From Methylomonas sp. (GTDB lineage: Bacteria > Pseudomonadota > Gammaproteobacteria > Methylococcales > Methylomonadaceae), in contig PERU01000011.1 of assembly GCA_002928965.1 (NCBI GenBank), positions 37,638 through 101,637 on the forward strand: a DNA stretch of 64,000 bases, given 5' to 3'. Under the pieces are notes generated by a model. The model had not been told where the DNA came from and ran no database searches. It saw nothing but the letters and a program-made list of their open reading frames with translations. This document shows, in pieces, positions 35,522-47,084 of the stretch. Position 1 is the first letter of the stretch. Each line of letters starts with the position of its first letter. The position numbers were made by a program, and so were the translations under genes.

Positions 35522-35785
35522 TTAAATCGACTGAGAGACACGCATGATCAGCCACAGTTTTTCGCGTTTGGACAAGGCTTTAATGGCCAACTCCCGCCTG
35601 CCTGCGGAAGAGCGGCTATGTCCGGACTCGATATACACAATGCGTTCCGGTCGACACCGTCGGAAATATTTAGCCCCACAGCCCATACTATGCTGTCGAA
35701 AACGCCTCTCGACGTCAGTGCTGATGCCTGTATATAGAGAGTCATCACTGCATCGAATGATATAAACCGACCAATCCGCCTGCAT
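35522..35785 (-). CDS. GIY-YIG nuclease-like protein (UPF0213/YhbQ)
   Basis: An 87-residue single-domain protein of the YhbQ-type GIY-YIG family. The first motif is WSVYIIRCSDDSLYTGIS, the conserved Arg lies in VERRFRQH, and the conserved Glu lies in GRRELAIKAL. Such small nucleases may act on DNA ends or structures, but their role is not settled. It is the last gene of the minus-strand cluster with rnhA, four bases after the previous gene. It is convergent with the TonB receptor; an imperfect inverted repeat (35503-35543) lies between them. Confidence 0.85.
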   Translation of the reverse strand: MQADWSVYIIRCSDDSLYTGISTDVERRFRQHSMGCGAKYFRRCRPERIVYIESGHSRSSAGRRELAIKALSKREKLWLIMRVSQSI

Positions 35786-35789
35786 GCCA

Positions 35790-36065
35790 TCAATCAGTCT
35801 GTTTATTCAGCCAAGCATTCACTGCCCCTGCAACCAGCAAACCGACGCCGATATACGCATAACGCACTATAAAAATCAGCATGGCGCTTTGGTTATGGAT
35901 CGCACTATCTTTTAAAGCCGGTGTTACGATCAAACTCCACAGCAAAGCGGCCAGAAAATACACCACCACCCCGGACACTCCCCATGAGACTGGCGGACGC
36001 CCGGATCTGGAAGCCGTATTGTAAAACCAGAGACCAACCAATGTAGCCGCAATTACGCCTATCAT
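35790..36065 (-). CDS. Small membrane protein, unknown function
   Basis: A 91-residue protein with three predicted membrane segments (about residues 1-16, 28-48 and 62-84) and a short polar C-terminus. I recognise no named family. It lies between rnhA (19 bases upstream) and the GIY-YIG gene (4 bases downstream) on the same strand. A purine-rich ribosome site (AGGAG) precedes the ATG. Confidence 0.6.
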   Translation of the reverse strand: MIGVIAATLVGLWFYNTASRSGRPPVSWGVSGVVVYFLAALLWSLIVTPALKDSAIHNQSAMLIFIVRYAYIGVGLLVAGAVNAWLNKQTD

Positions 36066-36084
36066 AAAACTCTCCTGCTATCGT

Positions 36085-36522
36085 TTAATATAATTGTTCT
36101 ATGCCTTTATTCGCCAACGCGTCTGCGCGCTCATTGCCCTCATCCCCAGCATGACCTTTAACCCAGATCCATTCAATGCTATGCCGTTGAATGGCCGCAT
36201 CCAGTTGTCGCCATAAATCTTCGTTTTTGACCGGCTTTCTGTCAGCTGTTTTCCAACCGCGCTTTTTCCAGTTATTCATCCAGTCGGTGATACCTTGCAA
36301 CACATATTTGGAATCCGTGTGCAATTTGATCGAACAAGACCGGTTTAATGTTTCCAATGCCTTGATGGCTCCCATCAACTCCATACGATTATTGGTTGTT
36401 AATAATTCACCACCGCATAACTCATTAACCTTATCTCTATAACGCATATGCACACCCCAGCCTCCAGGCCCAGGATTTCCTTTGCAAGCACCATCGGTAT
36501 AAATCGTTACTATTTCAGTCAT
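36085..36522 (-). CDS. rnhA: Ribonuclease HI
   Basis: A 145-residue ribonuclease that removes RNA from RNA-DNA hybrids. The four catalytic acids are recognisable in [32 protein letters not shown] and [13 protein letters not shown] 36522 gives the standard N-terminus ([11 protein letters not shown]) and overlaps the end of the upstream methyltransferase by eight bases; a 28-codon extension has no family support. The methyltransferase-rnhA order matches yafS-rnhA of E. coli, though dnaQ is not adjacent. Confidence 0.95.
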   Translation of the reverse strand: MTEIVTIYTDGACKGNPGPGGWGVHMRYRDKVNELCGGELLTTNNRMELMGAIKALETLNRSCSIKLHTDSKYVLQGITDWMNNWKKRGWKTADRKPVKNEDLWRQLDAAIQRHSIEWIWVKGHAGDEGNERADALANKGIEQLY

Positions 36523-37240
36523 ATTTCTTGTTGGTTTTATGTATGTTGGTTTCCAATCCTGCATTGGCAGCCACAAACTGGGCTTTAGCCTGCTTGATGG
36601 GTTCAAAAGGAATCAAGGAATATTGCCGTTTGACGGCCTTTACGCCATAGCCGATTGAGAAAATGCTTTTGACTATTGAGGCAAATTCACCATTGGTAAT
36701 GGTAAACGCATCCAGTCCAAACTCTGCAGTATGCAAAACTTCAAAATTCAATAATTTTAACCAATCCAGAACGCGGAGTCGGGTGATGAAATGCGCTCGC
36801 CAGGATTCACCGAATTTTTTATCCCACAAAAACTGGAAACGCACGTAAACACTTATAGGGCTGAAATTCAAAATCACCAATTCACCCCCCGGCTTTAAGA
36901 CTCGATGCACTTCACGCATGGTGCGGAAACGATGCGCATCAAATTCCAGCATGTGCGGAATAATCACTAAATCCATAGATTCGGTCTGAATCGGCAAACT
37001 GTAAGCTTTGGCATTCACTTTCAAAGCCGCAGTAGTTCCCAAGCCTTTACCGTCAACAATCAGATAATTTTGATACAGCGAACAATCGATAAATTCGTTT
37101 TCCCAACCCAGACCACCGATCTGCAACTGATTTTGCTTACAACTCACAGTAATGCAGCGCTTCAGATATTTCGCTTCCATAGACTGTAACAACTTGCCAC
37201 GCGGCGTCTGATACAGCGCAAATAAAAATTTTCTTTTCAT
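36515..37240 (-). CDS. YafS-like SAM-dependent methyltransferase
   Basis: A 241-residue class I methyltransferase-like protein. The SAM-binding core is weakly conserved at motif I, but the later [37 protein letters not shown] block is typical of the methyltransferase 11 family. Position directly upstream of rnhA and divergent from mltD is the same as yafS of E. coli. The substrate is unknown. The first motif ([13 protein letters not shown]) is loose compared with active enzymes, so activity is uncertain. Confidence 0.8.
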   Translation of the reverse strand: MKRKFLFALYQTPRGKLLQSMEAKYLKRCITVSCKQNQLQIGGLGWENEFIDCSLYQNYLIVDGKGLGTTAALKVNAKAYSLPIQTESMDLVIIPHMLEFDAHRFRTMREVHRVLKPGGELVILNFSPISVYVRFQFLWDKKFGESWRAHFITRLRVLDWLKLLNFEVLHTAEFGLDAFTITNGEFASIVKSIFSIGYGVKAVKRQYSLIPFEPIKQAKAQFVAANAGLETNIHKTNKKYD

Positions 37241-37327
37241 CGATCTCTAACTCATAAGGGATTGATTGTTGGCTTAATCGGCAAAGCCATGGTAGCATCT
37301 AATTTTTTGATTTTAAGAGTAAAGACA

Positions 37328-38944
37328 ATGGCTCGCTCAATTTCCAAAAAATCGGCTCGACATCTGTCCTATTTGCTGCCTCTCTTATTGGCAACCGGTT
37401 GTAGTCAAACTGCGCACAAAGACACGTTGTCGCAATCTTTAGGCAGCAAATTTTCTGTTTTCACCCGCGGTCATAGCGGCAAACTCCGCATTGCCAAAGA
37501 GGGCGATAGCGAATCAAAAGAACACGCCACAGTTTGGGATCGCATGCTGTCACTTTACGCATTACCTGAAATGGATAATGCCAGGATTGATCGCGAAGTA
37601 AACTTTTACCTGAAAAACCCTGAATATTTAAGCCGAGTTCAGCAACGCGCCGAACCGTATCTGTTTTTTATACTGAACGAAATTGAAGCCAAAAACATCC
37701 CAGGTGAGATGGCTTTGCTACCGATTGTAGAAAGCGCTTTCCGACCGGACGCGGAATCACCCGCCCAAGCATCCGGACTGTGGCAGTTTATTCCACCAAC
37801 CGGTCGACTTTACGGTCTTGAGCAAAACAGCTGGTATGACGGTCGTCGCGATGTTATCGAATCAACTCAAGCCGCCACCAAGTTTCTGAAACAACTCAGC
37901 GAAGAGTTCAACAACGATTGGCTGTTGGCGTTGGCTTCATATAATGCCGGCAAAGGTAACATCAGACACGCTGTAGACAAAAACATCAGCCGAGGCCAAC
38001 CGACAGACTTCTGGTCACTGGACTTGAACAACGAGACCTCTGCCTACGTTCCCAGACTGTTGGCCATCGCCAAAATTTTTGCCAACCCTGAAAAATACAA
38101 TATCAATCTGCACAATATTGCTGACGAACCTTATTTCGAACTGGTCGATGCGAAGTCACAAATTGATCTAGGCAAAGCCGCTGAAATGGCTCAAACCCCT
38201 CTGGATGACTTTTTAAAGTTAAACCCGGCTTACAATCGCTGGAGCACTGCACCAAACGGCCCTCACCATTTGTTGATCCCCGTCGAAAAAGCCGATACGT
38301 TCAAAGAAAAGCTTGCAGAATTGCCGCATCACCAACGTATTAAATGGGAGCATCACACCGTCGGCAGCAAAGAAAGCCTGAGAACGATTGCTCAAGCCCA
38401 TCACACCACGGTTGAACAGATTCAAGAAGTTAACCACTTGGATAGTAGTGACGTTGAGCAAGGCAAAACCTTGTTGATTCCGATGTCTTATAAATCCATC
38501 AAAGGTCACGATCAAACTGCGGTGGCCTCATTGCCAGCAGCGGAACCTAAAGCTGCGCCGCAGCCGCGAGTTAGCGTGACCAAACAGGAATACACCATTA
38601 AGAAAGGTGATACCTTAACCTCCCTATCCAAAAAGTTTGCTGTCGATAAAGACGATATCCTTAACTGGAATAAACTGAACAGCAAATCCGCTTTGAAGCC
38701 CGGTCAGAAACTGACCATCAAAAAGACCGGCGGCAATGTGCAAGTGGCATCCATCGCCCATCAGGGCGTTAAACAAATCAGCTATACCGTAAAACCGGGC
38801 GACAGCTTGGCACAAATTTCCAAAAAGTTTAAAGTCAATGTCACCGACTTGCGCAAATGGAATAACGTGCCTAAAAACAGCGCCAATGTTAAACCCGGCT
38901 CCAAACTGAAAATTACTGTCGAATCCGGACGCACAGCCTCATAA
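37328..38944 (+). CDS. mltD: Membrane-bound lytic murein transglycosylase D
   Basis: A 538-residue lipoprotein (lipobox LLATGC) that cleaves peptidoglycan. The SLT domain (about residues 120-250) contains LLPIVESAFRPDAESPAQASGLWQF in two conserved blocks, with the catalytic Glu in VESAF. Three C-terminal LysM domains follow; the first is degenerate, the others begin EYTIKKGDTL and SYTVKPGDSL. ATG 37328 is chosen because it puts the lipobox at a normal distance; the upstream extension begins with TTG. A strong terminator follows at 39014. Confidence 0.93.
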   Translation: MARSISKKSARHLSYLLPLLLATGCSQTAHKDTLSQSLGSKFSVFTRGHSGKLRIAKEGDSESKEHATVWDRMLSLYALPEMDNARIDREVNFYLKNPEYLSRVQQRAEPYLFFILNEIEAKNIPGEMALLPIVESAFRPDAESPAQASGLWQFIPPTGRLYGLEQNSWYDGRRDVIESTQAATKFLKQLSEEFNNDWLLALASYNAGKGNIRHAVDKNISRGQPTDFWSLDLNNETSAYVPRLLAIAKIFANPEKYNINLHNIADEPYFELVDAKSQIDLGKAAEMAQTPLDDFLKLNPAYNRWSTAPNGPHHLLIPVEKADTFKEKLAELPHHQRIKWEHHTVGSKESLRTIAQAHHTTVEQIQEVNHLDSSDVEQGKTLLIPMSYKSIKGHDQTAVASLPAAEPKAAPQPRVSVTKQEYTIKKGDTLTSLSKKFAVDKDDILNWNKLNSKSALKPGQKLTIKKTGGNVQVASIAHQGVKQISYTVKPGDSLAQISKKFKVNVTDLRKWNNVPKNSANVKPGSKLKITVESGRTAS

Positions 38945-39013
38945 CTGTCCATTTACTTAAACCAAATCAGGCCGAATGGTTTTTAAGAACCGGTTTTAAA
39001 ATCAGCACCCCGC

Positions 39014-39047
39014 AGGCGTGGTCATGGAAAAATGACCACGCCTTTTT
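39014..39047 (+). terminator. Intrinsic terminator after mltD
   Basis: A perfect 12-base-pair stem (AGGCGTGGTCAT with ATGACCACGCCT, six-base loop) is followed by five T. It lies 70 bases after the mltD stop. Confidence 0.9.
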
Positions 39048-39073
39048 GCTTTTTACCCTGCCCATAAATTTGC

Positions 39074-39190
39074 TTAGGATTTCGCAATAAAACAACTTCC
39101 TGCTTTGAAAAAGGGGGCGAGGGAAGCGAGTGAGCCGAAGGGGATTTATTTGAAGAATCGCCCCCAGCACCTCTCTTTGAAAGAGGGGCG
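39074..39190. repeat. Dispersed G5/C5 repeat element, copy 1
   Basis: In the gap between mltD and relA, a unit reads GGATTTCGC, then CTTTGAAAAAGGGGGCGAGG, then GGGGATTTATT, then AATCGCCCCCAGCACCTCTC and CTTTGAAAGAGGGGCG. The inner G-rich and C-rich tracts are mutually complementary. A very similar unit lies at 63847-63945 and half-copies at 45266-45382, so this is a dispersed non-coding repeat. Confidence 0.6.
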
Positions 39191-39312
39191 AGAAAACCTC
39201 GCTTTGGTACGACCAAAATTCTGGGCGTTATTTGCAGCCAAATCCTTATGATGGTCAAACAGTTGCTCAACTAACCCCCCAACATTAACCAATTCTGCTC
39301 TACAATTTATGC

Positions 39313-41427
39313 ATGGATAACACCGCTTGCATCGCCCAATCTCTGTTCCCTGACCTATCGGAATCCGACCTTATCTTAGTTGACAAAGCGTTGGCGCTTG
39401 TCGAACAAGCCAGCTGCAAACAAGCCCATCTCGGCAAGCGCCCCAAAGGCATTGATGTAGCCAGCATTTTGACAGCAGTGCACATTGATCTCGACACCAT
39501 TTTAGCGGCGGTACTGAGTGACTCGCGCCTGGAAGACCATCTGACCGAGGACACGCTCACAACCGAATTCGGCTTGGTGGTTACAGCTCTGGTCAAAGAC
39601 GTAAATTGGCTTAACAAAGTCTCCATTTACAATGCCGAGATGGCCAACCAGCCAAACCAGACCGAAATCCTGCGGCGCATGCTGCTGGCCATGACCCAGG
39701 ACGTGCGCGCGGTTCTGATCAAACTGGCTTACCGAATTCAGCGTCTGCGCAATTTAAACCAGGAACAGCTGGAAATCCGCACATTCATCGCCAGGGAAAC
39801 GCTGGACATTTATGCGCCGCTAGCCAATCGTTTGGGTATCAACCAATTCAAATGGGAACTTGAAGATCTGGCATTTCGCTATCTGGAGCCGGATCGTTAC
39901 CGGGACATTGCAAAATCCCTGGCCGACAAGCGGGTTGAACGAGAAGCCTGTATCGATACGTTTTTACATGAATTACGCCACACACTGCATGACCACGCGC
40001 TCAAAGCCAAAATCTATGGCCGCCCAAAACACATCTACAGCATCTGGTGCAAAATGCGCCGCAAAAAATTGGCGATTGATGAACTTTACGACCTGCTGGC
40101 AGTGCGGGTCATCGTAGAGGATGTCAGCGCCTGCTATACCGTCCTGGGACTGGCTCACAGCAAATGGCAATACATCCCCAAGGAATTCGACGATTACATC
40201 GCCAATCCCAAGGAAAACGGCTACCAATCCTTGCATACCGTAGTGTTGGATAAGCAAGGCAATCGTATCGAAATCCAGATTCGCACCCGCAGCATGCATG
40301 AATTTGCCGAGTTGGGAGTGGCCGCGCACTGGCGCTATAAAGAGGGTGGCAAACACAATGCCGCTTCCGAAAAAAACATTACCTCGTTACGGTTGTTATT
40401 GGAAGAACGCGGCAACGACAATTTGCTGGAAAGCTTTCATACCGAGCTGTTTTCTGACCGGGTGTTTGTTCTGACGCCCAAAGGTCAACTGGTGGATTTG
40501 ATCAAAGGCGCCACTCCACTGGACTTTGCCTATGCCATTCATACCGAAGTCGGCCACAGCTGCCGTGGCGCCAAGGTCAACGGCCAAATCAAACCGCTGA
40601 CCTATACCCTGTGCTCCGGCGAACAGGTGGAAATCATTACCGTCAAAAATGGTCAGCCCAGCCACAACTGGCTGGATCCCAATCTGGGCTATTTAAAAAC
40701 CCCGCGCGGCATCAGCAAAGTCAAAAGCTGGTTCAAACAGCAGGAATTCAGCGACAACATCGCCACCGGCAAGGCTTTGCTGGATAAGGAAAGCAAACGG
40801 CTTGGGGTCAAGCACATCGATTTCAACGATTTGCTCAAGCACTTTAAAGTGCAGGATATTGATCACCTCTATCAAGCCCTGGGCCGCGGTGACATTAATA
40901 GCAGGCAATTAGCCAATGCCTTAAAAATCCCCGAACTGGCGCCAATGACTTTCAAGTTGTCATCGCCCAAAACGGACAGCAAATCCAGCATCACCGTGGC
41001 GGACATGGATAACGTGGTAACCACGCTGGCGCATTGCTGTTCGCCAGTAAAAGGTGACGAGATTATCGGTTATATTTCTCACCGTCGAGGCATTACTATC
41101 CATCGTCAAGACTGCGAAAACATTCGACATCTGACAGCCGAGCAAACATCGCAATTAGTTAAAGCAGAATGGAGTGGCAGCCACAAAGCGCAACACAGCG
41201 TACCCATTGTCATAGAAGCCTTGCATGCCCAAAACCTGTTGATCGAAGTGTCGCAATTGCTTCATTATGCAAAAGTACAGATTACCGATGCCGCGTTAAA
41301 AACCCATGCCGACCAGTCGGCAACTCTGACCATGCAAATCCAGATAGAAAACACCGCGCAGTTAAGCCAGGTGCTGGGACGCATCAGTCAGCTAGGCAAT
41401 GTAGTAGACGTTAAACGCAAAGCTTAA
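39313..41427 (+). CDS. relA: (p)ppGpp synthetase RelA
   Basis: A 704-residue stringent-response enzyme. The N-terminal HD hydrolase domain is degenerate: the usual HD pair reads SDSRLEDH, and the conserved KLADRLHNMR reads KLAYRIQRLR. The synthetase domain has Glu291-Phe-Asp-Asp294 (the EXDD signature of monofunctional RelA) in KEFDDYIANPKENGYQSLHT. TGS (about 385-445) and C-terminal ACT (about 630-704) domains complete the layout. It makes (p)ppGpp on ribosomes during amino-acid starvation; a separate SpoT must exist elsewhere. Start codon ATG 39313 gives the usual N-terminus. Confidence 0.92.
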   Translation: MDNTACIAQSLFPDLSESDLILVDKALALVEQASCKQAHLGKRPKGIDVASILTAVHIDLDTILAAVLSDSRLEDHLTEDTLTTEFGLVVTALVKDVNWLNKVSIYNAEMANQPNQTEILRRMLLAMTQDVRAVLIKLAYRIQRLRNLNQEQLEIRTFIARETLDIYAPLANRLGINQFKWELEDLAFRYLEPDRYRDIAKSLADKRVEREACIDTFLHELRHTLHDHALKAKIYGRPKHIYSIWCKMRRKKLAIDELYDLLAVRVIVEDVSACYTVLGLAHSKWQYIPKEFDDYIANPKENGYQSLHTVVLDKQGNRIEIQIRTRSMHEFAELGVAAHWRYKEGGKHNAASEKNITSLRLLLEERGNDNLLESFHTELFSDRVFVLTPKGQLVDLIKGATPLDFAYAIHTEVGHSCRGAKVNGQIKPLTYTLCSGEQVEIITVKNGQPSHNWLDPNLGYLKTPRGISKVKSWFKQQEFSDNIATGKALLDKESKRLGVKHIDFNDLLKHFKVQDIDHLYQALGRGDINSRQLANALKIPELAPMTFKLSSPKTDSKSSITVADMDNVVTTLAHCCSPVKGDEIIGYISHRRGITIHRQDCENIRHLTAEQTSQLVKAEWSGSHKAQHSVPIVIEALHAQNLLIEVSQLLHYAKVQITDAALKTHADQSATLTMQIQIENTAQLSQVLGRISQLGNVVDVKRKA

Positions 41428-41502
41428 AAACCAACAGCTATTAGCAGTTTTGTGGCAATCTTGTGTTTTTTAGTAGTTTAATCACCATCCCGATCTGACC
41501 TT

Positions 41503-43119
41503 ATGCGTAAACCCCAAGGAAGAAAGCCGATTGATCGAGTCTTTTTAAGATATGAACTAACGATCATGCTCTTCTTGGCACTATTACCGGAAGTTTTGAT
41601 GTTGGTTGGCTCCTATTTTTGGATTGAGACACGTATAGCGCATGAAATGTCCTTTCTGGCGAATGCGACGGCAAGGCGAGCAGATAACATCCTCAAAGTC
41701 ACCCAGGCCAATCTGAAACAAATAGCCGAAAAAACCTCCGCACAGTGTGATTTGGATGCCATTGAGTTCATGCGCGACAAGGTGTTTAAAGTCATGTTTA
41801 TCAGGGAAATCGGCATCATCAACGACCAAAAGCTGATGTGCAATGACGTAAAACTGTTTGAGCCGCCGGTAGACATCACCACTCTGGAACAAACGGCCAT
41901 TGCAGAAAATGACGGTGAAATTGCCTTGGTGCCACCTATGCCTACCCTGCAGGGTGGGAAATCCATTCTGGTCAATTACCGAGTTAACGCTAACAGTTAT
42001 GTCAACGCCCTGATCGATCCTGACATTTTTGCCGAGTTTCATGACTATGTGCGGCTAGGTGAAATCAGCGACGTGCTGTTGGTTCGTGAGGATGGCAAAA
42101 CCGTGATCAGTTTAGGCTCGATGTCCGAACAAACTCTCCCGCCCCTATCCGAAACTGCCGCTCACGTGCAGTATTATAACGGCAATCTGTTTTCAATATA
42201 CAAGTCTGCCGATTATCCGATCTACGCGGTAGTCTCTGCCACACCCGCATTCATTTTTCGCAACTGGTGGCGAGATGCATTTGCTTTGTTGCTTATCGGT
42301 GGCGTGATGTCGCTGACACTTGGACTGCTACTGAAAAGAAATCGCAACAATTCAAGCCTGCTTCAGCATGAACTCTGGCAGGCCATTGAGAACAATCAGT
42401 TTTGCATCCATTATCAACCCTTGATGGACATGGTGAATAATCGCTGTGTTGGTGCAGAGGCGCTAATCCGCTGGCAACATCCAGGTAAGGGTTTAATTCC
42501 GCCGTTGGTATTTATTCTGATTGCCGAGCAAAACGGCATGATCCGTTACATTACCCAATGGCTGATCGACCATATTGATACCGAGCTGGGCGATTTTCTG
42601 GTTCAGCATCCAGACATTCATATTAGTTTGAATTTAAGCCCATTGGATTTAGGTGAGGATGGCAAAAACTGGGTGAGCGAAGCGCTATTGTTCAGGCAAA
42701 TTCCACACCAACAAATTATCTACGAGATTACAGAACACACTTTGATGCCGAAACATTGCCAAGTAGGCAAGAAAATCATTCAAGGCTTACGCAATCAAGG
42801 GGCTAAAATCGCGCTGGATGACTTTGGCACTGGCTATTCCAGCCTGAGTTATCTACAGCGTTTTCCGTTGGACTATCTGAAAATTGATAAAGCCTTCATC
42901 GACTCTATAGATTCAGCCACCACCAGTAGCGGTTTGATTGAACATATTGTAAATATCGCTAGCAGTATGCGTTATGAATTGATTGCCGAGGGCATCGAGC
43001 ATGAATACCAAATGCACTATCTGCTAGCTCAAGGCGTCAAGTTGGGCCAAGGCTGGTTCTTTGCCAAACCCATGCCGGCAGCAGAGTTCATGGCGTTCGT
43101 TCAGAAACAGAATACTTGA
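41503..43119 (+). CDS. CSS-motif EAL-domain c-di-GMP phosphodiesterase
   Basis: A 538-residue inner-membrane phosphodiesterase. Two membrane segments (about 18-40 and 258-280) flank a periplasmic sensor of the CSS type with Cys82 and Cys113, 31 residues apart and close to the redox pair of E. coli PdeC. The cytoplasmic EAL domain has Glu319 in GAEALIRW, the Asn of SLNLSP, EITEHTL, DDFGTGYSSL and AEGIEHE, so it should hydrolyse c-di-GMP. Disulfide state of the sensor may control activity. It follows relA by 75 bases; a functional link is not shown. Confidence 0.9.
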   Translation: MRKPQGRKPIDRVFLRYELTIMLFLALLPEVLMLVGSYFWIETRIAHEMSFLANATARRADNILKVTQANLKQIAEKTSAQCDLDAIEFMRDKVFKVMFIREIGIINDQKLMCNDVKLFEPPVDITTLEQTAIAENDGEIALVPPMPTLQGGKSILVNYRVNANSYVNALIDPDIFAEFHDYVRLGEISDVLLVREDGKTVISLGSMSEQTLPPLSETAAHVQYYNGNLFSIYKSADYPIYAVVSATPAFIFRNWWRDAFALLLIGGVMSLTLGLLLKRNRNNSSLLQHELWQAIENNQFCIHYQPLMDMVNNRCVGAEALIRWQHPGKGLIPPLVFILIAEQNGMIRYITQWLIDHIDTELGDFLVQHPDIHISLNLSPLDLGEDGKNWVSEALLFRQIPHQQIIYEITEHTLMPKHCQVGKKIIQGLRNQGAKIALDDFGTGYSSLSYLQRFPLDYLKIDKAFIDSIDSATTSSGLIEHIVNIASSMRYELIAEGIEHEYQMHYLLAQGVKLGQGWFFAKPMPAAEFMAFVQKQNT

Positions 43120-43265
43120 ACAATCAAAATTTGAAATTTTACATCCCTCCGTTTCGATCATCGCTTCAGTCTAAACCAGTGCAGGGTTAACTATAAAGTT
43201 TCAACACATATTTCATCATAGATTTCAATCCCATTCTTAACATGACAAGTTTTTTCAGCTATTGA

Positions 43266-43294
43266 CTTGAAAAGTTAAACGCCTACCCCCAACT
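43266..43294 (+). promoter_or_regulatory. Heat-shock (sigma-32) promoter of htpG
   Basis: CTTGAAA (43266-43272) and CCCCAACT (43287-43294) with a 14-base spacer match the sigma-32 consensus CTTGAAA-N(11-16)-CCCCATNT. They lie about 40 bases upstream of the htpG start, the position expected for its promoter. Confidence 0.8.
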
Positions 43295-43332
43295 CACGAA
43301 AGTCCTATTTTTTAACTTTCACGAGTACCACT

Positions 43333-45267
43333 ATGACTGTTGAAGCAAAAAAAGAAACCTTGGGTTTTCAAACCGAAGTGAAGCATCTGCTGCATTTGAT
43401 GATTCATTCTTTGTACAGCAACAAAGAGATTTTCCTGCGCGAATTGATCTCCAACGCCTCCGACGCTGCTGATAAATTGCGTTTTGAAGCACTGGCCAAT
43501 GACAGCCTGTATGAAGGCGATAGCGAGTTGAAAATCCGCGTTGATTTCGACGAAGCCAAAAAAACCATCACCGTCACCGATAACGGCATCGGTATGAGCC
43601 GAGAAGAAGTGCAGGAACATATTGGCACCATCGCCAAATCCGGCACCAAGCAGTTCTTCGAAAGACTCACTGGCGACCAAGCCAAAGACAGCGAACTGAT
43701 CGGCCAATTTGGTGTGGGATTTTATTCTGCTTTCATCGTTGCCGACAAAGTCACCTTGACTACCCGTAAAGCCGGTGCCGCACACGATGAAGGTGTACGC
43801 TGGGAATCGAGCGGCGAAGGCGACTACACCATCGAGTCCATCGAAAAAGCCGGTCGCGGTACTGAAATTGTGCTGCACTTAAAAGAAGGCGAGGAAGAAT
43901 TCGCCAACAGCTGGAAACTGCGCTCCATCATCAAAAAATATTCCGACCACATTTCTTTGCCAGTGATCATGAGCAAAGACATTCCTGCGGAAAAAGACGA
44001 TGAAGGCAATGAAACAGCACCAGCACGCGTCGAAGACGAAACCGTCAACAGTGCATCCGCCTTATGGACTAAAAACAAGGACGACATCAGCGCCGAACAA
44101 TACAACGAGTTTTACAAACACGTCGGTCACGACTTCCAGGATCCACTGACTCACGTGCATAGCAAAGTCGAAGGCACCAACGAATACACTTTATTGCTTT
44201 ACGTACCGGGCCGCGCACCATTTGATTTGTGGGACCGCGATGCCAAACACGGCGTCAAACTGTACATCAAAAAAGTCTTCATTACCGATGACGCAGAACA
44301 ATTGATGCCTCGCTACCTGCGTTTCATTCGTGGCGTGATCGATGCCGACAGTTTGCCACTGAACGTATCCCGCGAAATCCTGCAACAAAGCAAGCAAATC
44401 AGCAACATCAAAGCCGGCGCTGTGAAAAAAGTACTGGGCATGCTGGAAGATTTGGCTGAAAACCACGCCGAGAACTACCAAAAATTCTGGGAACAGTTCG
44501 GTAACGTGATCAAAGAAGGCCCGATCGAAGATCACAAAAACAAAGATCGCGTCGCCAGCTTGCTGCGCTTCTCGTCGACTCACACCGACGACAAAACTCA
44601 AACTGTGTCACTGACCGATTACGTCAGCCGCATGAAAGAAGGCCAGGAAAAAATCTACTACATCACCGCCGACAGCTTCGCCGCGGCCAAAAGCAGCCCA
44701 CACCTGGAAGTGTTCCGCAAAAAAGGCATCGAAGTGTTGCTGTTGACCGACCGCATCGACGAGTGGATGGTCTCCAGCCTGACCGAGTTCGACGAAAAAC
44801 ACCTGCAATCCATCGCCAAAGGCGAACTGGACCTGGAAAAATTCGATACCGAAGAAGAGAAAAAACACCAGGAAGAAGTCAGCAAAGACTTTGAATCCGT
44901 GTTGAAGCAACTTCAGGAGGTACTGAAAGACAAAGTCAGCGAAGTGCGCGTCAGCCACCGGTTAACCGACTCCCCCGCCTGTCTGGTAACCGGCGTTTAC
45001 GATATGAGCCTGCACATGGAACGGATCATGAAAGAAGCCGGCCAAGCCGCCAACATGTTCGGCATGGGTGGCAGCAAACCGATTTTCGAGATCAATCCCG
45101 ATCACGCCATCGTGCAATCTCTGAAAAATGAACAGGACGACACCCGCTTTGCGGACATCGGCCATATTTTGTTCGATCAAGCCATATTAAGCGAAGGCGG
45201 CCAACTAGATGATCCTGCGGCGTTTGTGCACAAATTGAATGGTTTGTTGCAGGGCTTGCTGAAATAA
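43333..45267 (+). CDS. htpG: Chaperone protein HtpG (Hsp90)
   Basis: A 644-residue bacterial Hsp90 homodimer that remodels client proteins using ATP. The N-terminal ATPase has [28 protein letters not shown] and [11 protein letters not shown]. The middle domain ([22 protein letters not shown] in two halves) and the C-terminal dimerisation domain are complete. Length is standard. A clear sigma-32 promoter precedes it. Large opposite-strand open frames here are shadows of its GC-rich codons. Confidence 0.97.
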   Translation: MTVEAKKETLGFQTEVKHLLHLMIHSLYSNKEIFLRELISNASDAADKLRFEALANDSLYEGDSELKIRVDFDEAKKTITVTDNGIGMSREEVQEHIGTIAKSGTKQFFERLTGDQAKDSELIGQFGVGFYSAFIVADKVTLTTRKAGAAHDEGVRWESSGEGDYTIESIEKAGRGTEIVLHLKEGEEEFANSWKLRSIIKKYSDHISLPVIMSKDIPAEKDDEGNETAPARVEDETVNSASALWTKNKDDISAEQYNEFYKHVGHDFQDPLTHVHSKVEGTNEYTLLLYVPGRAPFDLWDRDAKHGVKLYIKKVFITDDAEQLMPRYLRFIRGVIDADSLPLNVSREILQQSKQISNIKAGAVKKVLGMLEDLAENHAENYQKFWEQFGNVIKEGPIEDHKNKDRVASLLRFSSTHTDDKTQTVSLTDYVSRMKEGQEKIYYITADSFAAAKSSPHLEVFRKKGIEVLLLTDRIDEWMVSSLTEFDEKHLQSIAKGELDLEKFDTEEEKKHQEEVSKDFESVLKQLQEVLKDKVSEVRVSHRLTDSPACLVTGVYDMSLHMERIMKEAGQAANMFGMGGSKPIFEINPDHAIVQSLKNEQDDTRFADIGHILFDQAILSEGGQLDDPAAFVHKLNGLLQGLLK

Positions 45268-45382
45268 GAATTTCGCCAACAACGTCCCCCTTAGATAAAG
45301 GGGGATTCGAATATCAGGATTTATGCCCCTGCGGGTATAAATGGTAAGGATTTCGCCAGACATAACGCCCCCTTTGAAAAAG
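45266..45382. repeat. Dispersed G5/C5 repeat, two half-copies
   Basis: Right after htpG, AAGAATTTCGCCAACAACGT leads into a CCCCCTTAGATAAAGGGGG stem (45295-45305 core). A second half-unit, AAGGATTTCGCCAGACATAA then CGCCCCCTTTGAAAAAG, lies at 45346-45382. Both match the left half of the units at 39074 and 63847. The first stem may also act as the htpG terminator. The rest of the 278-base gap to 45546 shows no gene. Confidence 0.5.
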
Positions 45383-45545
45383 TACCCACAGGCATGTGGA
45401 AAAGCCGGCATCAGTTTCATGCTTCATCTGTTTGAATTTTATCGAACTGACACCTTAACCACCATGGCGAAAATGGCAGCATGGCGCATCACACATCCCC
45501 CGGCTTTCACAGTAAAATGAGTGCTTTTTAAACACCCTCCGCGCA

Positions 45546-47026
<1,481 letters not shown>

Positions 47027-47034
47027 TATGATGC

Positions 47035-47055
47035 GCCCTCTCCTTCCGGGAGGGC
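47035..47055. terminator. GC-rich stem after dapE
   Basis: GCCCTC (47035-47040) and GAGGGC (47050-47055) form a stem just after the dapE stop. No U run follows, so it may be a weak terminator or a processing signal. Confidence 0.35.
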
Positions 47056-47084
47056 TGACGCCCTGTCTCTGATAAACGCGAATC

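Noticed and set aside
35503..35543. GCGTGCCTCTC/GAGAGACACGC inverted repeat between the TonB receptor and the GIY-YIG gene
   Set aside because: The arms carry a mismatch, there is no T run, and it overlaps the end of a coding sequence, so I do not call it a terminator.
39022..39270. Minus-strand frames between mltD and relA
   Set aside because: They consist of the mltD terminator and the dispersed repeat; the encoded peptides are low-complexity Pro/Ser-rich sequence.
44191..44601. Large minus-strand open frames opposite htpG (43312-43878, 44191-44601, 44608-44958)
   Set aside because: They are shadows of a highly conserved, codon-biased gene, with no recognisable family and no start signals.
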